From: Marinomonas primoryensis
GTDB lineage: Bacteria; Pseudomonadota; Gammaproteobacteria; Pseudomonadales; Marinomonadaceae
Assembly: GCF_013372285.1 (NCBI RefSeq)
Contig: NZ_CP054301.1
Location: forward strand, 482,001-546,000
Length of the DNA stretch: 64,000 nt
Direction of reading: 5' to 3'
This document shows positions 17,190 to 25,158 of this stretch, piece after piece. Each line of letters opens with the position of its first letter. Positions within the stretch are counted from its first letter, which is position 1. The translations under genes were made by a program, and so were the position numbers. The notes below the pieces were generated by a model. That model saw only the letters and a list, made by a program, of their open reading frames with translations, was not told the DNA's origin and did no database searches.

Positions 17190-18185
17190 TTATTGTGGTT
17201 TGCGAATACCGAACTTTTCTGGTGAGTATTTACTAAAGCCCGCATCATGTACTAACCAAGAAGACGTTGAACGGTACGCTTCTAGGAAGTAGTCAGCTTC
17301 TTCGCCTGAAATATTCATGATGGTAAAACCACGTTTTTGCATTAGATCAATAAAATCTTCGTTGTAAGCGGCTTTTTGAAAGGCCATTTGTAATTTTTCT
17401 ACTGCTTCATCCGGTGTGCCTTTTTTCACGAAGACACCAAAGAATGGTCCCCATGGAAGGTATGCTTTCATGCCTGGTAGTGCGTCAGTGATTGGCGCTA
17501 AGTTAGGCAAAAGTTTATTGGCTTTAACATCAACAATGCTGATGGCTTTCATACGGCCTGCTTTAATTTGTTCAATAGTTGCACCTAGTACAGCAGGCAT
17601 TACATCGATCGCACCGCCTTGAATAGCGGTTAGGGCTGGACCATCACCATTGTATGGAATACTGATGTAATCCAGTTTTACCTGAGAGCCCAGCATGGCA
17701 AGTATAATAGAGGTTAAGCCGCCTTTTCCTGTTGAGCCTATTTTAACTTTACCAGGGTTGGCTTTCGTGTAGTCGATGAATTCTTGCATTGTATTAAATG
17801 GCGCATCGTTGTTTGCCACTATGATTGGTGTGCCACGAGCTAAGACGTTAATAGCAATCATGTCGCTATAGTCTATGTTAGAAAGGCCTAGGATTTTGTA
17901 CATTTGAGGGTTTTCAGCGCCCATCAACAGTGTATAGCCGTCGGCTTTTTTAGCATTAACGTATTTTGTTGCAATGGCGCCAACGCCACCGGTTTTATTC
18001 GTTAAGATAAGATCTGTTCCAAGTTCTTTCTCAACGTGAGGGGCAATAGAACGCATAACAGTGTCTGTTGAGCCGCCTGCTCCCCATTGGATCATGCCTT
18101 GAATGTCTTTCGTTGGGTAATCTGCAAAACTTAACGTCGATGAAAGAGATAATGCTGCTAATAACGTAATTGTTGTTTTTTTCAT
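17190..18185 (-). CDS. tctC: Tripartite tricarboxylate transporter solute-binding protein TctC
   Basis: A 331-residue periplasmic binding protein. The N-terminal signal peptide (MKKTTITLLAALSLSSTLSF) ends at an Ala before DYPTKDI. Typical family segments are IQWGAGGSTDTVMRSIAPHV, NKTGGVGAIATKYV, ADGYTLLMG, GSTGKGGLTSI, YNGDGPALTAIQGGAIDVMP and GPFFGVFVKKGTP. It captures the carboxylate ligand and hands it to TctBA. Being first in the operon fits the need for excess binding protein. The ligand is not predictable from sequence. Confidence 0.92.
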   Translation of the reverse strand: MKKTTITLLAALSLSSTLSFADYPTKDIQGMIQWGAGGSTDTVMRSIAPHVEKELGTDLILTNKTGGVGAIATKYVNAKKADGYTLLMGAENPQMYKILGLSNIDYSDMIAINVLARGTPIIVANNDAPFNTMQEFIDYTKANPGKVKIGSTGKGGLTSIILAMLGSQVKLDYISIPYNGDGPALTAIQGGAIDVMPAVLGATIEQIKAGRMKAISIVDVKANKLLPNLAPITDALPGMKAYLPWGPFFGVFVKKGTPDEAVEKLQMAFQKAAYNEDFIDLMQKRGFTIMNISGEEADYFLEAYRSTSSWLVHDAGFSKYSPEKFGIRKPQ

Positions 18186-18234
18186 TATGGTGCCTCTGTA
18201 GTGTCCAAAAGGGGACTGCTTGGCTTAGTTAGCG

Positions 18235-18366
18235 TTTTAGTTATAAATACGAGCTCAATCATTGAATGCGTACTTGGCAACTGCAACAACCTTAGCCTAA
18301 GAGTTGCTGTTGTTAAAGACAGTATCTATTCCATATTTTACTTATTTTATAACCTTTTAGTTATAA
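18235..18366. repeat. Two direct copies of TTTTAGTTATAA, 120 bp apart, upstream of tctC
   Basis: Exact 12-mers at 18235-18246 and 18355-18366 in the leader of tctC. They could be regulator sites. Apart from these, the 285-bp interval 18186-18470 shows only an imperfect dyad around CTTAGCCTAAG (18291-18301). Confidence 0.4.
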
Positions 18367-18470
18367 GTAGCCGAGCAGAAATGTGAAAAATCGATTTTTT
18401 AAGAGAAGTGATAGAAGAACAGACCCATCAATATAAAGCGTACTATATCGATGGGTAGAGAAAGTGGGGA

Positions 18471-19772
18471 TTAGCTTATGTTGGTAAACGCTTCGCGGGT
18501 TAAATTTTCCGGTAAATCATTTTTGACAACCACATTGTCTTCAATTCGTATTCCACCATAAGGCATGAATTGTTGAATGCGCGTCATATCGCAGCCGTGA
18601 TCTTTTATGTTGGCCTGCATTTTATCAAGCAACATAGGAATGAAATACAGCCCCGGTTCAATCGTGATCACCATGTCTTTTTCTAAGGTTTTAGTGAGTC
18701 TTAAGAAAGGCGCATCGTCGTTTGGTAAGCTTAGCGTACCGGCTTGATCAACTTGGTGGCCGCCCACATCGTGAACCTGCAAGCCAAGCAAATGACCTAA
18801 GCCATGAGGAAAGAACACCTGCGGAATGCGTTTGGCTAACTGTTCTTCCACGCCTAAAGTACAAATCTTATGATCGTGCAGCAAGGTTGCAATGCCTGCT
18901 AAGGTGTCTTTATGTAGGTCTCGAAAAGACACACCAGCCACCGCACTGCGACAAAGCTTTTGTTCCATTGTATCAAGGTCATTTACCAAGGCACTAAAGT
19001 CGTCATCATGACGTACAAAAGTCCGAGTTATATCACTGGCATAGCCGTGCTCGTTGGCGCCAGCATCGATCAATAAGGTGCGAGAGTTCGCCATTTTCTC
19101 GATGGCTTTGTGTTCATAATGCAGCACTGCGGCGTGTTCATTTAAACCGACAATGCCGGGATAAGGTTCTTGGGCCGCAGTTTGTTGACTGGCCTGTAAA
19201 AAGGCGAGGTGGATTTCAAGTTCGCTCATGCCGGCTAAAAATGCTTCTTTTGCGGCTATATGGCCAGTTGCACCACGCAGGTTTGCTTGTCGCATTGCTT
19301 GGATTTCAAAAGGTGTTTTGACCGCTTTAGCAAAATCCACATAGGCTTTTAATCCCTCGCAAGGAACGGCAAATGTCATTGGTTGTGGACCAAGCCAAGC
19401 CACGTTTTTGGGTAAGGCGGTGAACCATTTGTCGGTTCTTCTGGCCAACGAAACGTCCCAGTCTTGCTGCCAATCCCCGCTGGGAATAGGGTTTGGGGCG
19501 TGCCAAAAATCGTCACGAACGGGCCAAACAAGCGTTGGTTTTTTACCTGTTTGTAGCAAAATGTAGGTTTCTGCGCCTATTGTAAAAGGCAACCATTGTT
19601 GCGCACCTGAATAGGCTTGAAAAGGGTGTGTATGGTCATCCTGAAAATAATAACTTTTTTCCCCTGAAGCTAAAACAATGGCATCGAGGCCAAAATGTAC
19701 CATGGCGTCTTCATAGCGATTGGTAAGAACCGCAATATGTTCTTGATAGAGAGTGGTCATAGAAAGACTCAT
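18471..19772 (-). CDS. pepQ: Xaa-Pro dipeptidase (prolidase, M24B)
   Basis: A 433-residue metallopeptidase that splits dipeptides with C-terminal proline. The pita-bread fold metal ligands are visible: the Asp pair in LLIDAGANEHGYASDITRTF, His in FFPHGLGHLLGLQVHDVGG, Glu in ITIEPGLYFIP and Glu in GGIRIEDNVVV. The N-terminal domain segment SYYFQDDHTHPFQ resembles gammaproteobacterial PepQ. It is a lone gene, separated from tctC and from the small downstream-strand genes by non-coding DNA. The product would be cytoplasmic. The start at 19772 gives MSLSMTTLYQEHIAVL; the internal ATG 12 bp later is also possible. Confidence 0.88.
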   Translation of the reverse strand: MSLSMTTLYQEHIAVLTNRYEDAMVHFGLDAIVLASGEKSYYFQDDHTHPFQAYSGAQQWLPFTIGAETYILLQTGKKPTLVWPVRDDFWHAPNPIPSGDWQQDWDVSLARRTDKWFTALPKNVAWLGPQPMTFAVPCEGLKAYVDFAKAVKTPFEIQAMRQANLRGATGHIAAKEAFLAGMSELEIHLAFLQASQQTAAQEPYPGIVGLNEHAAVLHYEHKAIEKMANSRTLLIDAGANEHGYASDITRTFVRHDDDFSALVNDLDTMEQKLCRSAVAGVSFRDLHKDTLAGIATLLHDHKICTLGVEEQLAKRIPQVFFPHGLGHLLGLQVHDVGGHQVDQAGTLSLPNDDAPFLRLTKTLEKDMVITIEPGLYFIPMLLDKMQANIKDHGCDMTRIQQFMPYGGIRIEDNVVVKNDLPENLTREAFTNIS

Positions 19773-19879
19773 ATTTATCTGAAAGTTAGTGAGAACGCTG
19801 ACTTGTATCCATTTAATCTGCGCTATTTATTCAGGGGGATTGAAAGCATTAGAATACGTAAAATACTGAACCCTTAAGA

Positions 19880-20086
19880 TTAAGAAGGGCTCTTTTTTGT
19901 CACCCATTTATTGAAGAGAAATACAGATCCTTTAAATACAATGAATGAGCAAAGTACTGAGCCGAACGCGACTAATAAATCATTCTGTACGTCTAAATAG
20001 GCTTTAAACGTATAGAAAAAAGCGATGGTCAAAACGATTCGGATCAGACTATCAACGAGTTGCATAACGCTGGGAGAGGTAAACAC
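19880..20086 (-). CDS. Small two-segment membrane protein, unknown function
   Basis: A 68-residue frame starting at GTG 20086 behind an AAGGA Shine-Dalgarno. Two hydrophobic stretches are visible (SLIRIVLTIAFFYTFKAYLD and LLVAFGSVLCSFIVFKGSVF), with a basic C-terminus (NKWVTKKSPS), suggesting an inner-membrane hairpin with its tail in the cytoplasm. It lies 61 bp after the SRPBCC-type gene on the same strand. I do not recognise a family. The good start and composition make it more likely real than not. Confidence 0.55.
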   Translation of the reverse strand: MFTSPSVMQLVDSLIRIVLTIAFFYTFKAYLDVQNDLLVAFGSVLCSFIVFKGSVFLFNKWVTKKSPS

Positions 20087-20147
20087 TGTTTGCTTTCCTT
20101 ATGAATACTTAAAGTCAGACTCTCCCATAAAACGACGGTTAAGCCAA

Positions 20148-21197
20148 TTATTTGATGGGCAAACACACTAATGTGACAAAGTCTTTCGAACTGTTGGTTT
20201 GTAATGGCCCAACTTCAAACGTTTCAACGCCATAGCGCCGACGATTGACTTTGAGCTTATGTAATCTCATGAAGCTGTATAAAACATGCCAAGCTAAAGA
20301 TAAATGCTGGTAGCTACCAACATAGCGCAAGTGCAGATAGTGGCCATGCAATACGATGCGTTCAGGACATAGCGGGCAAGGTACTAAATTCTGCACAGGA
20401 ATGCCTAATCGACCTGAGAAATAGTGGTGTGCAAGGTCTACTTTTTTATACAGCGCAAAACTGGGGCCGGCAGGTGGGTTCTCTGGGCCTAGATCAGTGA
20501 GTAGATCGTGGAAGCCTTGATCCATTTTTTGCGACATGGGTTGGTTGCTTACAACAAAAGGACGAGTAACAGCATCTACTGTATCTAACGTCGTCTTTGC
20601 GAGCCATTCAAAGGAGGGCGCTTTGTAATCATGATCAGACGTTGTGTTGTACTTACTCAGATACGCCAATATTTTCAACAGCGCTAATTCAGCGTCTTTA
20701 TTGGCTCTAATTCGGTAATTACCTTGTTTCCAGCGTTTGAAAAAAGGCAGTTTTCCGGTTATTTGAATCGTGACGGAAGTGCGTTTTTTTTGCTTCGTTA
20801 AATTGATATTAAAATGGACGTCGCTTGGGTAAAACGCGGGCGCTTCCAATAAAGTATGAAAATAATGGGCACTGGATCGCGCAGGTTCCAATGATATATA
20901 CCCTTCTTTAATCAGAGCCCCACGCCAGACCAAACAAGACGGTAATACAGACAGAATTCCGGAATTGAGGTATTCGTATGTTACCTCGGCATCAGGTTCA
21001 AAGATCAGCCAAGGAAGCCAATTAGGCCAATTGCTTAGGTCGCTTAAATCCTCTGCGATAACGTCGATAGGCGCTTCGATAACGGCGCTTTGTCGGCTGA
21101 AAAAACGCCCGTTAAACAATAATAAATAAGACAGTAGAGCAAGGCCAAAAATCATTATTAGCAGTAATATAACGATCATATTTGTCTTATCCTTCAC
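20148..21197 (-). CDS. Membrane-anchored SRPBCC (START-like) domain protein with a GyrI-like C-terminal region
   Basis: A 349-residue protein. Residues about 8-30 are one hydrophobic anchor (VILLLIMIFGLALLSYLLLF). Residues about 38-170 have the layout of a polyketide-cyclase/START-like fold (SAVIEAPIDVIAEDLSDLSN, WPNWLPWLIF). Residues about 200-349 look like an effector-binding GyrI/AraC-type domain (CPLCPERIVLHGHYLHLRYV, RRRYGVETFEVGPL). Related proteins are annotated as SRPBCC or GyrI-like small-molecule binders. The ligand is unknown. It is divergent from the cytochrome b gene across 164 bp. Confidence 0.65.
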   Translation of the reverse strand: MKDKTNMIVILLLIMIFGLALLSYLLLFNGRFFSRQSAVIEAPIDVIAEDLSDLSNWPNWLPWLIFEPDAEVTYEYLNSGILSVLPSCLVWRGALIKEGYISLEPARSSAHYFHTLLEAPAFYPSDVHFNINLTKQKKRTSVTIQITGKLPFFKRWKQGNYRIRANKDAELALLKILAYLSKYNTTSDHDYKAPSFEWLAKTTLDTVDAVTRPFVVSNQPMSQKMDQGFHDLLTDLGPENPPAGPSFALYKKVDLAHHYFSGRLGIPVQNLVPCPLCPERIVLHGHYLHLRYVGSYQHLSLAWHVLYSFMRLHKLKVNRRRYGVETFEVGPLQTNSSKDFVTLVCLPIK

Positions 21198-21361
21198 GAG
21201 TTTATGATGTATTGAAAAGCCTATTTATCTTGTCGCTAAGCCGAATAGCGAAAGAGAATGTTGCTTTTCACAGCATAATGTTTAATGTCACTCTTTAGCA
21301 AGCGAGTGTTTATTATCAACCTATTCTACATACCCAATGAGAGCATGAGAGGATCACTAAG

Positions 21362-22021
21362 ATGAGATCAACATTAGTATGGGATTGGCCTATTCGCATC
21401 AGTCATTGGCTGATGGTGTTGCTGTTCACTGGTTTGATCCTCACCGGAAAATCTGAAGAAGATTATCTGCAATACCATTTCTACATGGGTTATGGTTTGT
21501 CTGCCGTTATTATTGCGCGTGTTTTGTATGGTTTTTATGGCTCTTATTACGCTCGCTTTCGTCAGTTTGTCAAAGGTCCGAGTATTGTCATTCGCTATTT
21601 GAAAACCCTTTTAAAAGGCAAACCTAGGCACTACTTAGGTCATAATCCTGTGGGGGCGCTGATGGTGGTGGCTCTCTTGGTCGCGTTGAGTGTGCAGTGG
21701 GGAACAGGTCTGTTTAACAGTGATGAAGTGCTTACGTATGGGCCTTTTTATTCACTGATTCCTGAAACACTCGCCGAGCAGCTGGCGTCTATTCATCGCT
21801 TTTTACCGAATATATTGCTTGGTTTGGTCGCGTTGCATGTTTTAGCCGTGCTTTATCATGAGCTTTGTTTAAAAGAACGTCTTGTTAGCGCGATGATATA
21901 CGGTCGTAAAAAAAGTCATAATACCGCGCCTGTGGTGGTAAAAACACCGCGTTGGGGCGTTGTGTTTTCCTTGATTATGGGGCTTTCTTGGCTCGCGGCG
22001 TTATGGATGATTCCAATCTAA
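21362..22021 (+). CDS. Cytochrome b561-like di-haem membrane protein
   Basis: A 219-residue integral membrane protein with four core helices. Likely haem-ligand histidines are in the first helix (RISHWLMVLLFTGLILTG), in YHFYMGYGLSAV, and in the last core helix (LGLVALHVLAVLYHELCLKE). The start WDWPIRISHW is the common opening of the Ni/Fe-hydrogenase-type b-cytochrome (b561) family, which passes electrons between quinone and a periplasmic partner. No partner gene (c-type cytochrome, hydrogenase, catalase-like protein) is adjacent, so its redox partner is unknown. C-terminal extra helix: VVFSLIMGLSWLAALWMIPI. Confidence 0.8.
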   Translation: MRSTLVWDWPIRISHWLMVLLFTGLILTGKSEEDYLQYHFYMGYGLSAVIIARVLYGFYGSYYARFRQFVKGPSIVIRYLKTLLKGKPRHYLGHNPVGALMVVALLVALSVQWGTGLFNSDEVLTYGPFYSLIPETLAEQLASIHRFLPNILLGLVALHVLAVLYHELCLKERLVSAMIYGRKKSHNTAPVVVKTPRWGVVFSLIMGLSWLAALWMIPI

Positions 22022-22094
22022 CGCTTTGTTGTATAGACGAGTTGATTGTTTCCCATGACTGACTCACAATAGAAATCACTTTTACCTATAAGCC

Positions 22095-22862
22095 ATGGAA
22101 TACCTTGTGTCTGAACCGATTGTATCTAGATTAACCAACTTATTTGATGATTTACCCGATGTGCCTCAGCCGATTTACGCCAAGTTAAAGCAGGCGATTT
22201 CGCAAAAAATATCATCAAGCGTGTGGGAAGTTAATCAGCGAGTTCCATCGGAATCTGAATTTGTTAAAGCGTTAGGTGTGAGCCGGATGACAGTGAATCG
22301 CGCGTTGCGGGAATTAACAGCGGAAGGTTTTTTGGTTCGTCATCAAGGTTTGGGTACGTTTGTTGCTGAGAAAAAAGCTCACTCTGCGTTGTTCGAAGTA
22401 CACAACATAGCGGAAGAAATCGCCGCTCGCGGTCATAAACATCGTTCCGAATTGTTAGTGCTTGAATCGGCGAAAGCCACCGTAGAAGAAGCCATGATGC
22501 TGGGGGTTCGCACCAACCACAGTATTTTTCGTTCAGTGGTTTTGCACTATGAAAATGATTTACCGATCCAAATTGAAGAACGTGTGGTTAACGCAAGCTT
22601 GGCGCCAGAATACGAGGAACAAGACTTTTTAACTCAAACCTCTTACGAATATTTAATGCGCGTGGCACCCATGACAGAAGGAGAGCATTTGGTGGAGGCG
22701 GTGTTGCCGACACCACAAGAGTGTGAACGTTTGCAGGTTGCTCCCACGGAGCCGTGTTTGCAGATTCAACGCCGAACCTGGGCAGGAAACGACATTGTCA
22801 CCGCCGCTCGATTATTGCACCCAGGCTCACGTTTTCAGTTATTCGGCCACTTTGGTCGATAA
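22095..22862 (+). CDS. hutC: Histidine utilisation repressor HutC
   Basis: A 255-residue GntR/HutC-subfamily repressor. The winged HTH is at about residues 25-90 (PIYAKLKQAISQKISS, RVPSESEFVKALGVSRMTVN, LTAEGFLVRHQGLGTFVAE). The UTRA ligand domain follows (IAEEIAARGHKHRSELLVLE, IQIEERVVNASLAPEY, CLQIQRRTWAGNDIVTAARL, HPGSRFQLFGHF). HutC normally binds hut promoters and is released by urocanate. ATG 22095 has a weak ribosome site; GTG 22107 (VSEPIVSRL) is a possible alternative. The 3' end overlaps the convergent hutD by 24 bp. Confidence 0.93.
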   Translation: MEYLVSEPIVSRLTNLFDDLPDVPQPIYAKLKQAISQKISSSVWEVNQRVPSESEFVKALGVSRMTVNRALRELTAEGFLVRHQGLGTFVAEKKAHSALFEVHNIAEEIAARGHKHRSELLVLESAKATVEEAMMLGVRTNHSIFRSVVLHYENDLPIQIEERVVNASLAPEYEEQDFLTQTSYEYLMRVAPMTEGEHLVEAVLPTPQECERLQVAPTEPCLQIQRRTWAGNDIVTAARLLHPGSRFQLFGHFGR

Positions 22863-23450
22863 AACCTCGATAAAAACCCCAGTACCTTCCATTAAACTCA
22901 GCGTTCCGTTCTGTTTGATATTTAAAAAGCTGTTTTTTTCTAACACCACATTTTCTGTTTCGTTCACAGTAATGGTGCAGGTTTGATTCGCATAAAAAGC
23001 CGATAATAAGCGGTCTTTATATATTTTAATTTCCCAGTTAAACGGCGCAAAACAAGCGGTAACGTTTGCTTTTGTATCCGTTTCACGCACCATGATGTTC
23101 AAATCTTCGATGCTGCCATTGTTTAGTGTGGCGAGGGTTTCGTCACCGCCGGCGAATCGAGCCATGTCCAACGGTGACTTCAAGCAATGTTCCGCGACAT
23201 TTCCTTTGATACTTTTATGACTAAGCTGTATTCCTTGGCCACTGAGTAAAACCAAGGTGCGACTCAGCCCCTCAAAATTTGAAAATACACCGTCGTCTTT
23301 AACCGCCGCTTGGCTGATGCGATAACGCTGCCCGCTTTCGTCCTCGCTTAGATAAATTTCTAGGGTTTCACCTAACCCATTTTTCCACGGCATACGTTTG
23401 TAGTCGTTTTGTGTAGTGAGTTGATAATTTGAATGGGTATTAAATGTCAT
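22839..23450 (-). CDS. hutD: HutD family protein
   Basis: A 203-residue cupin-like protein of the HutD family, which accompanies proteobacterial hut operons and is thought to limit excessive pathway activity, perhaps by binding a pathway intermediate. Recognisable parts are YKRMPWKNGLGETLEIYL (the signature near the N-terminus), YRISQAAVKDDGVFSNFEGL and RTLVLLSGQGIQL. It starts 11 bp inside the end of hutF and is clearly co-transcribed with it. It has no assigned catalytic residues. Confidence 0.9.
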   Translation of the reverse strand: MTFNTHSNYQLTTQNDYKRMPWKNGLGETLEIYLSEDESGQRYRISQAAVKDDGVFSNFEGLSRTLVLLSGQGIQLSHKSIKGNVAEHCLKSPLDMARFAGGDETLATLNNGSIEDLNIMVRETDTKANVTACFAPFNWEIKIYKDRLLSAFYANQTCTITVNETENVVLEKNSFLNIKQNGTLSLMEGTGVFIEVLSTKVAE

Positions 23451-24849
23451 ACATCACCTTTTTGATGACTTGAGTGAACGCATGGCGACTGGTTTCTTCG
23501 TGTTCATGTTTGAAGTTTTTGATGGTGTGCTTACCAGCGACAAAAACGTCTTTTATCACGTTGTCATTAGTGGCAAATAGCCAGCGATTAAGTAGATCTT
23601 TAGACTCGCTTGCCGCGACAAAAGGATTCGAATCGTCCAACACCATAAAGTCAGCACGGTTTCCTTGCGCCAATCCAAGTGATACATCGCAGGCTTGATT
23701 GCCGCCAAGGAGAGCTTGCTGAAAGAGATTGTCACCAATGCTATTTTGATCAGGTCTATGCAGTCGGTTGCGTTGCTGATCGCGCAGGCGTTGGCCATAT
23801 TCTAATGTGCGTAATTCTTCAACAATGGACAGGCTCACATGGCTGTCGGAGCCAATTGCCCAGCGTCCATTGGCTTTTTCAAACTCAACGGCAGGGAAAA
23901 TACCGTCGCCTAAGTTGGCTTCTGTAGTTGGGCATAAACCGGCAATGGCATTGCTGGTGGCGATGGCGTGCAATTCTTTGTTATCAAGGTGTGTGGCGTG
24001 AACCAAGCACCAGCGATCGCTCAAACCAATTTCATTATTTAGCCATTCGACAGGGCGTTGTCCGCTCCAATTTATACAGTCTTTGACTTCTTTCTGCTGC
24101 TCGGCGATATGAATATGAATGGGACTGTTGTTCGTTAAGGGAGTATCTAATGCCGCTAACACCGTTTCGATTTGTGGTTTGGTAACGGCACGCAAAGAGT
24201 GAAAGCAAATACCAAGCTGATGGCGAGGATGATTTACTAACTGACGAGCGCATTCTTGATGCAGTGCTAAGTAGGAGTCAGTTGAATTAATAAAGCGCGC
24301 TTGTCCAGCATTTGGGGCTTGACCACCAAAGCCAGAATGAGAGTACAGCACAGGCAGCAAGGTTAGACCAATGCCAGATTCATCTGCTGCTGCGATCATT
24401 TGGTTCGACATTTCGCCAAGCTGACCATACTGATGACCACCAATGTCGTGGTGTAAATAATGGAACTCGCCAACTTGGCTGTAACCCGCTTTTAGCATAT
24501 CAATATAGAGTTGAGTTGCGATCACGCGCGCATCGTCTGGCGTGAGCTTCTGTACGATTTTGTACATTAAATCACGCCAGCTCCAGAAGCTGTCGTTTGG
24601 GTTTAGGCTGACTTCTGCGGCACCCGCCATCACTCTCTGGAAGGCATGAGAATGCACGTTTGCCATCGTTGGTAACACAGGGCCGGATAACCGGTGACTA
24701 TCGGTTGTTGGCGTACTGTCAGCTTCAATAGAATGGAATTGGCCGTCTTTCACCGAAAAAAGCACGCTGCTGGCCCAGCCAGAAGCAAGCAAGGCGCGTT
24801 CGGCGAAATAATATTGGGTGTCTAAATGCGATGGGTTAAGACGAGTCAC
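23440..24849 (-). CDS. hutF: Formimidoylglutamate deiminase HutF
   Basis: A 469-residue amidohydrolase-superfamily enzyme converting N-formimino-L-glutamate to N-formyl-L-glutamate plus ammonia. The metal-binding H-x-H is in MANVHSHAFQRVMAG. Other family stretches are FWSWRDLMYKI, YSQVGEFHYLHHDIGG, IHIHIAEQQKEVKDC, WCLVHATHLD, LCPTTEANLGDGIFPA and AIGSDSHVSLSIVEELR with the catalytic Asp/His. Translation starts at GTG 24849 behind AGGAATG. It runs divergently from hutU under the shared operator region. Confidence 0.93.
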   Translation of the reverse strand: MTRLNPSHLDTQYYFAERALLASGWASSVLFSVKDGQFHSIEADSTPTTDSHRLSGPVLPTMANVHSHAFQRVMAGAAEVSLNPNDSFWSWRDLMYKIVQKLTPDDARVIATQLYIDMLKAGYSQVGEFHYLHHDIGGHQYGQLGEMSNQMIAAADESGIGLTLLPVLYSHSGFGGQAPNAGQARFINSTDSYLALHQECARQLVNHPRHQLGICFHSLRAVTKPQIETVLAALDTPLTNNSPIHIHIAEQQKEVKDCINWSGQRPVEWLNNEIGLSDRWCLVHATHLDNKELHAIATSNAIAGLCPTTEANLGDGIFPAVEFEKANGRWAIGSDSHVSLSIVEELRTLEYGQRLRDQQRNRLHRPDQNSIGDNLFQQALLGGNQACDVSLGLAQGNRADFMVLDDSNPFVAASESKDLLNRWLFATNDNVIKDVFVAGKHTIKNFKHEHEETSRHAFTQVIKKVMYDI

Positions 24850-24898
24850 AAGTCATTCCTAGGTCGATTTGAATGATTTCAGTGTAATAGATAATATA

Positions 24899-24910
24899 TT
24901 GTATATACAA
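24899..24910. promoter_or_regulatory. Candidate HutC operator upstream of hutF
   Basis: TTGTATATACAA is a perfect palindrome 50 bp before the hutF start. It closely resembles the CTTGTATGTACAAG HutC site I know from Pseudomonas. On the minus strand its TTGTAT could serve as a -35, followed 18 bp later by TACACT, so bound repressor would block transcription. Confidence 0.7.
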
Positions 24911-25046
24911 GTTGGTTTTTATCGTTTTTTCCTGAGTGCAGCCTATGCCTTAATTTAGTCATTGTTTTATATGGTTTTTACGCTTGTTAATTCCTCTTGA
25001 TTCGCTTTTTTATGGGCAATCAAGTGAGTACTTTTAAAAAAAATCC

Positions 25047-25095
25047 TTGCATCTAAAAAAGTAAGATTTTATCTTTGGTTAAGTTGTATATACAT
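25047..25095 (+). promoter_or_regulatory. Candidate hutU promoter with a second HutC operator
   Basis: TTGCAT (25047-25052), 17 bp, then TATCTT (25070-25075) makes a plausible sigma70 promoter. Just after it, at 25084-25095, lies TTGTATATACAT, a near copy of the hutF-side palindrome. The operator would overlap the start region of hutU mRNA. Confidence 0.6.
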
Positions 25096-25158
25096 TTGAT
25101 TTTAAAACGACGTAATTTTTAAAGCTTTTTACTAAGGCTCATTACTAAGGTAGAGAAG

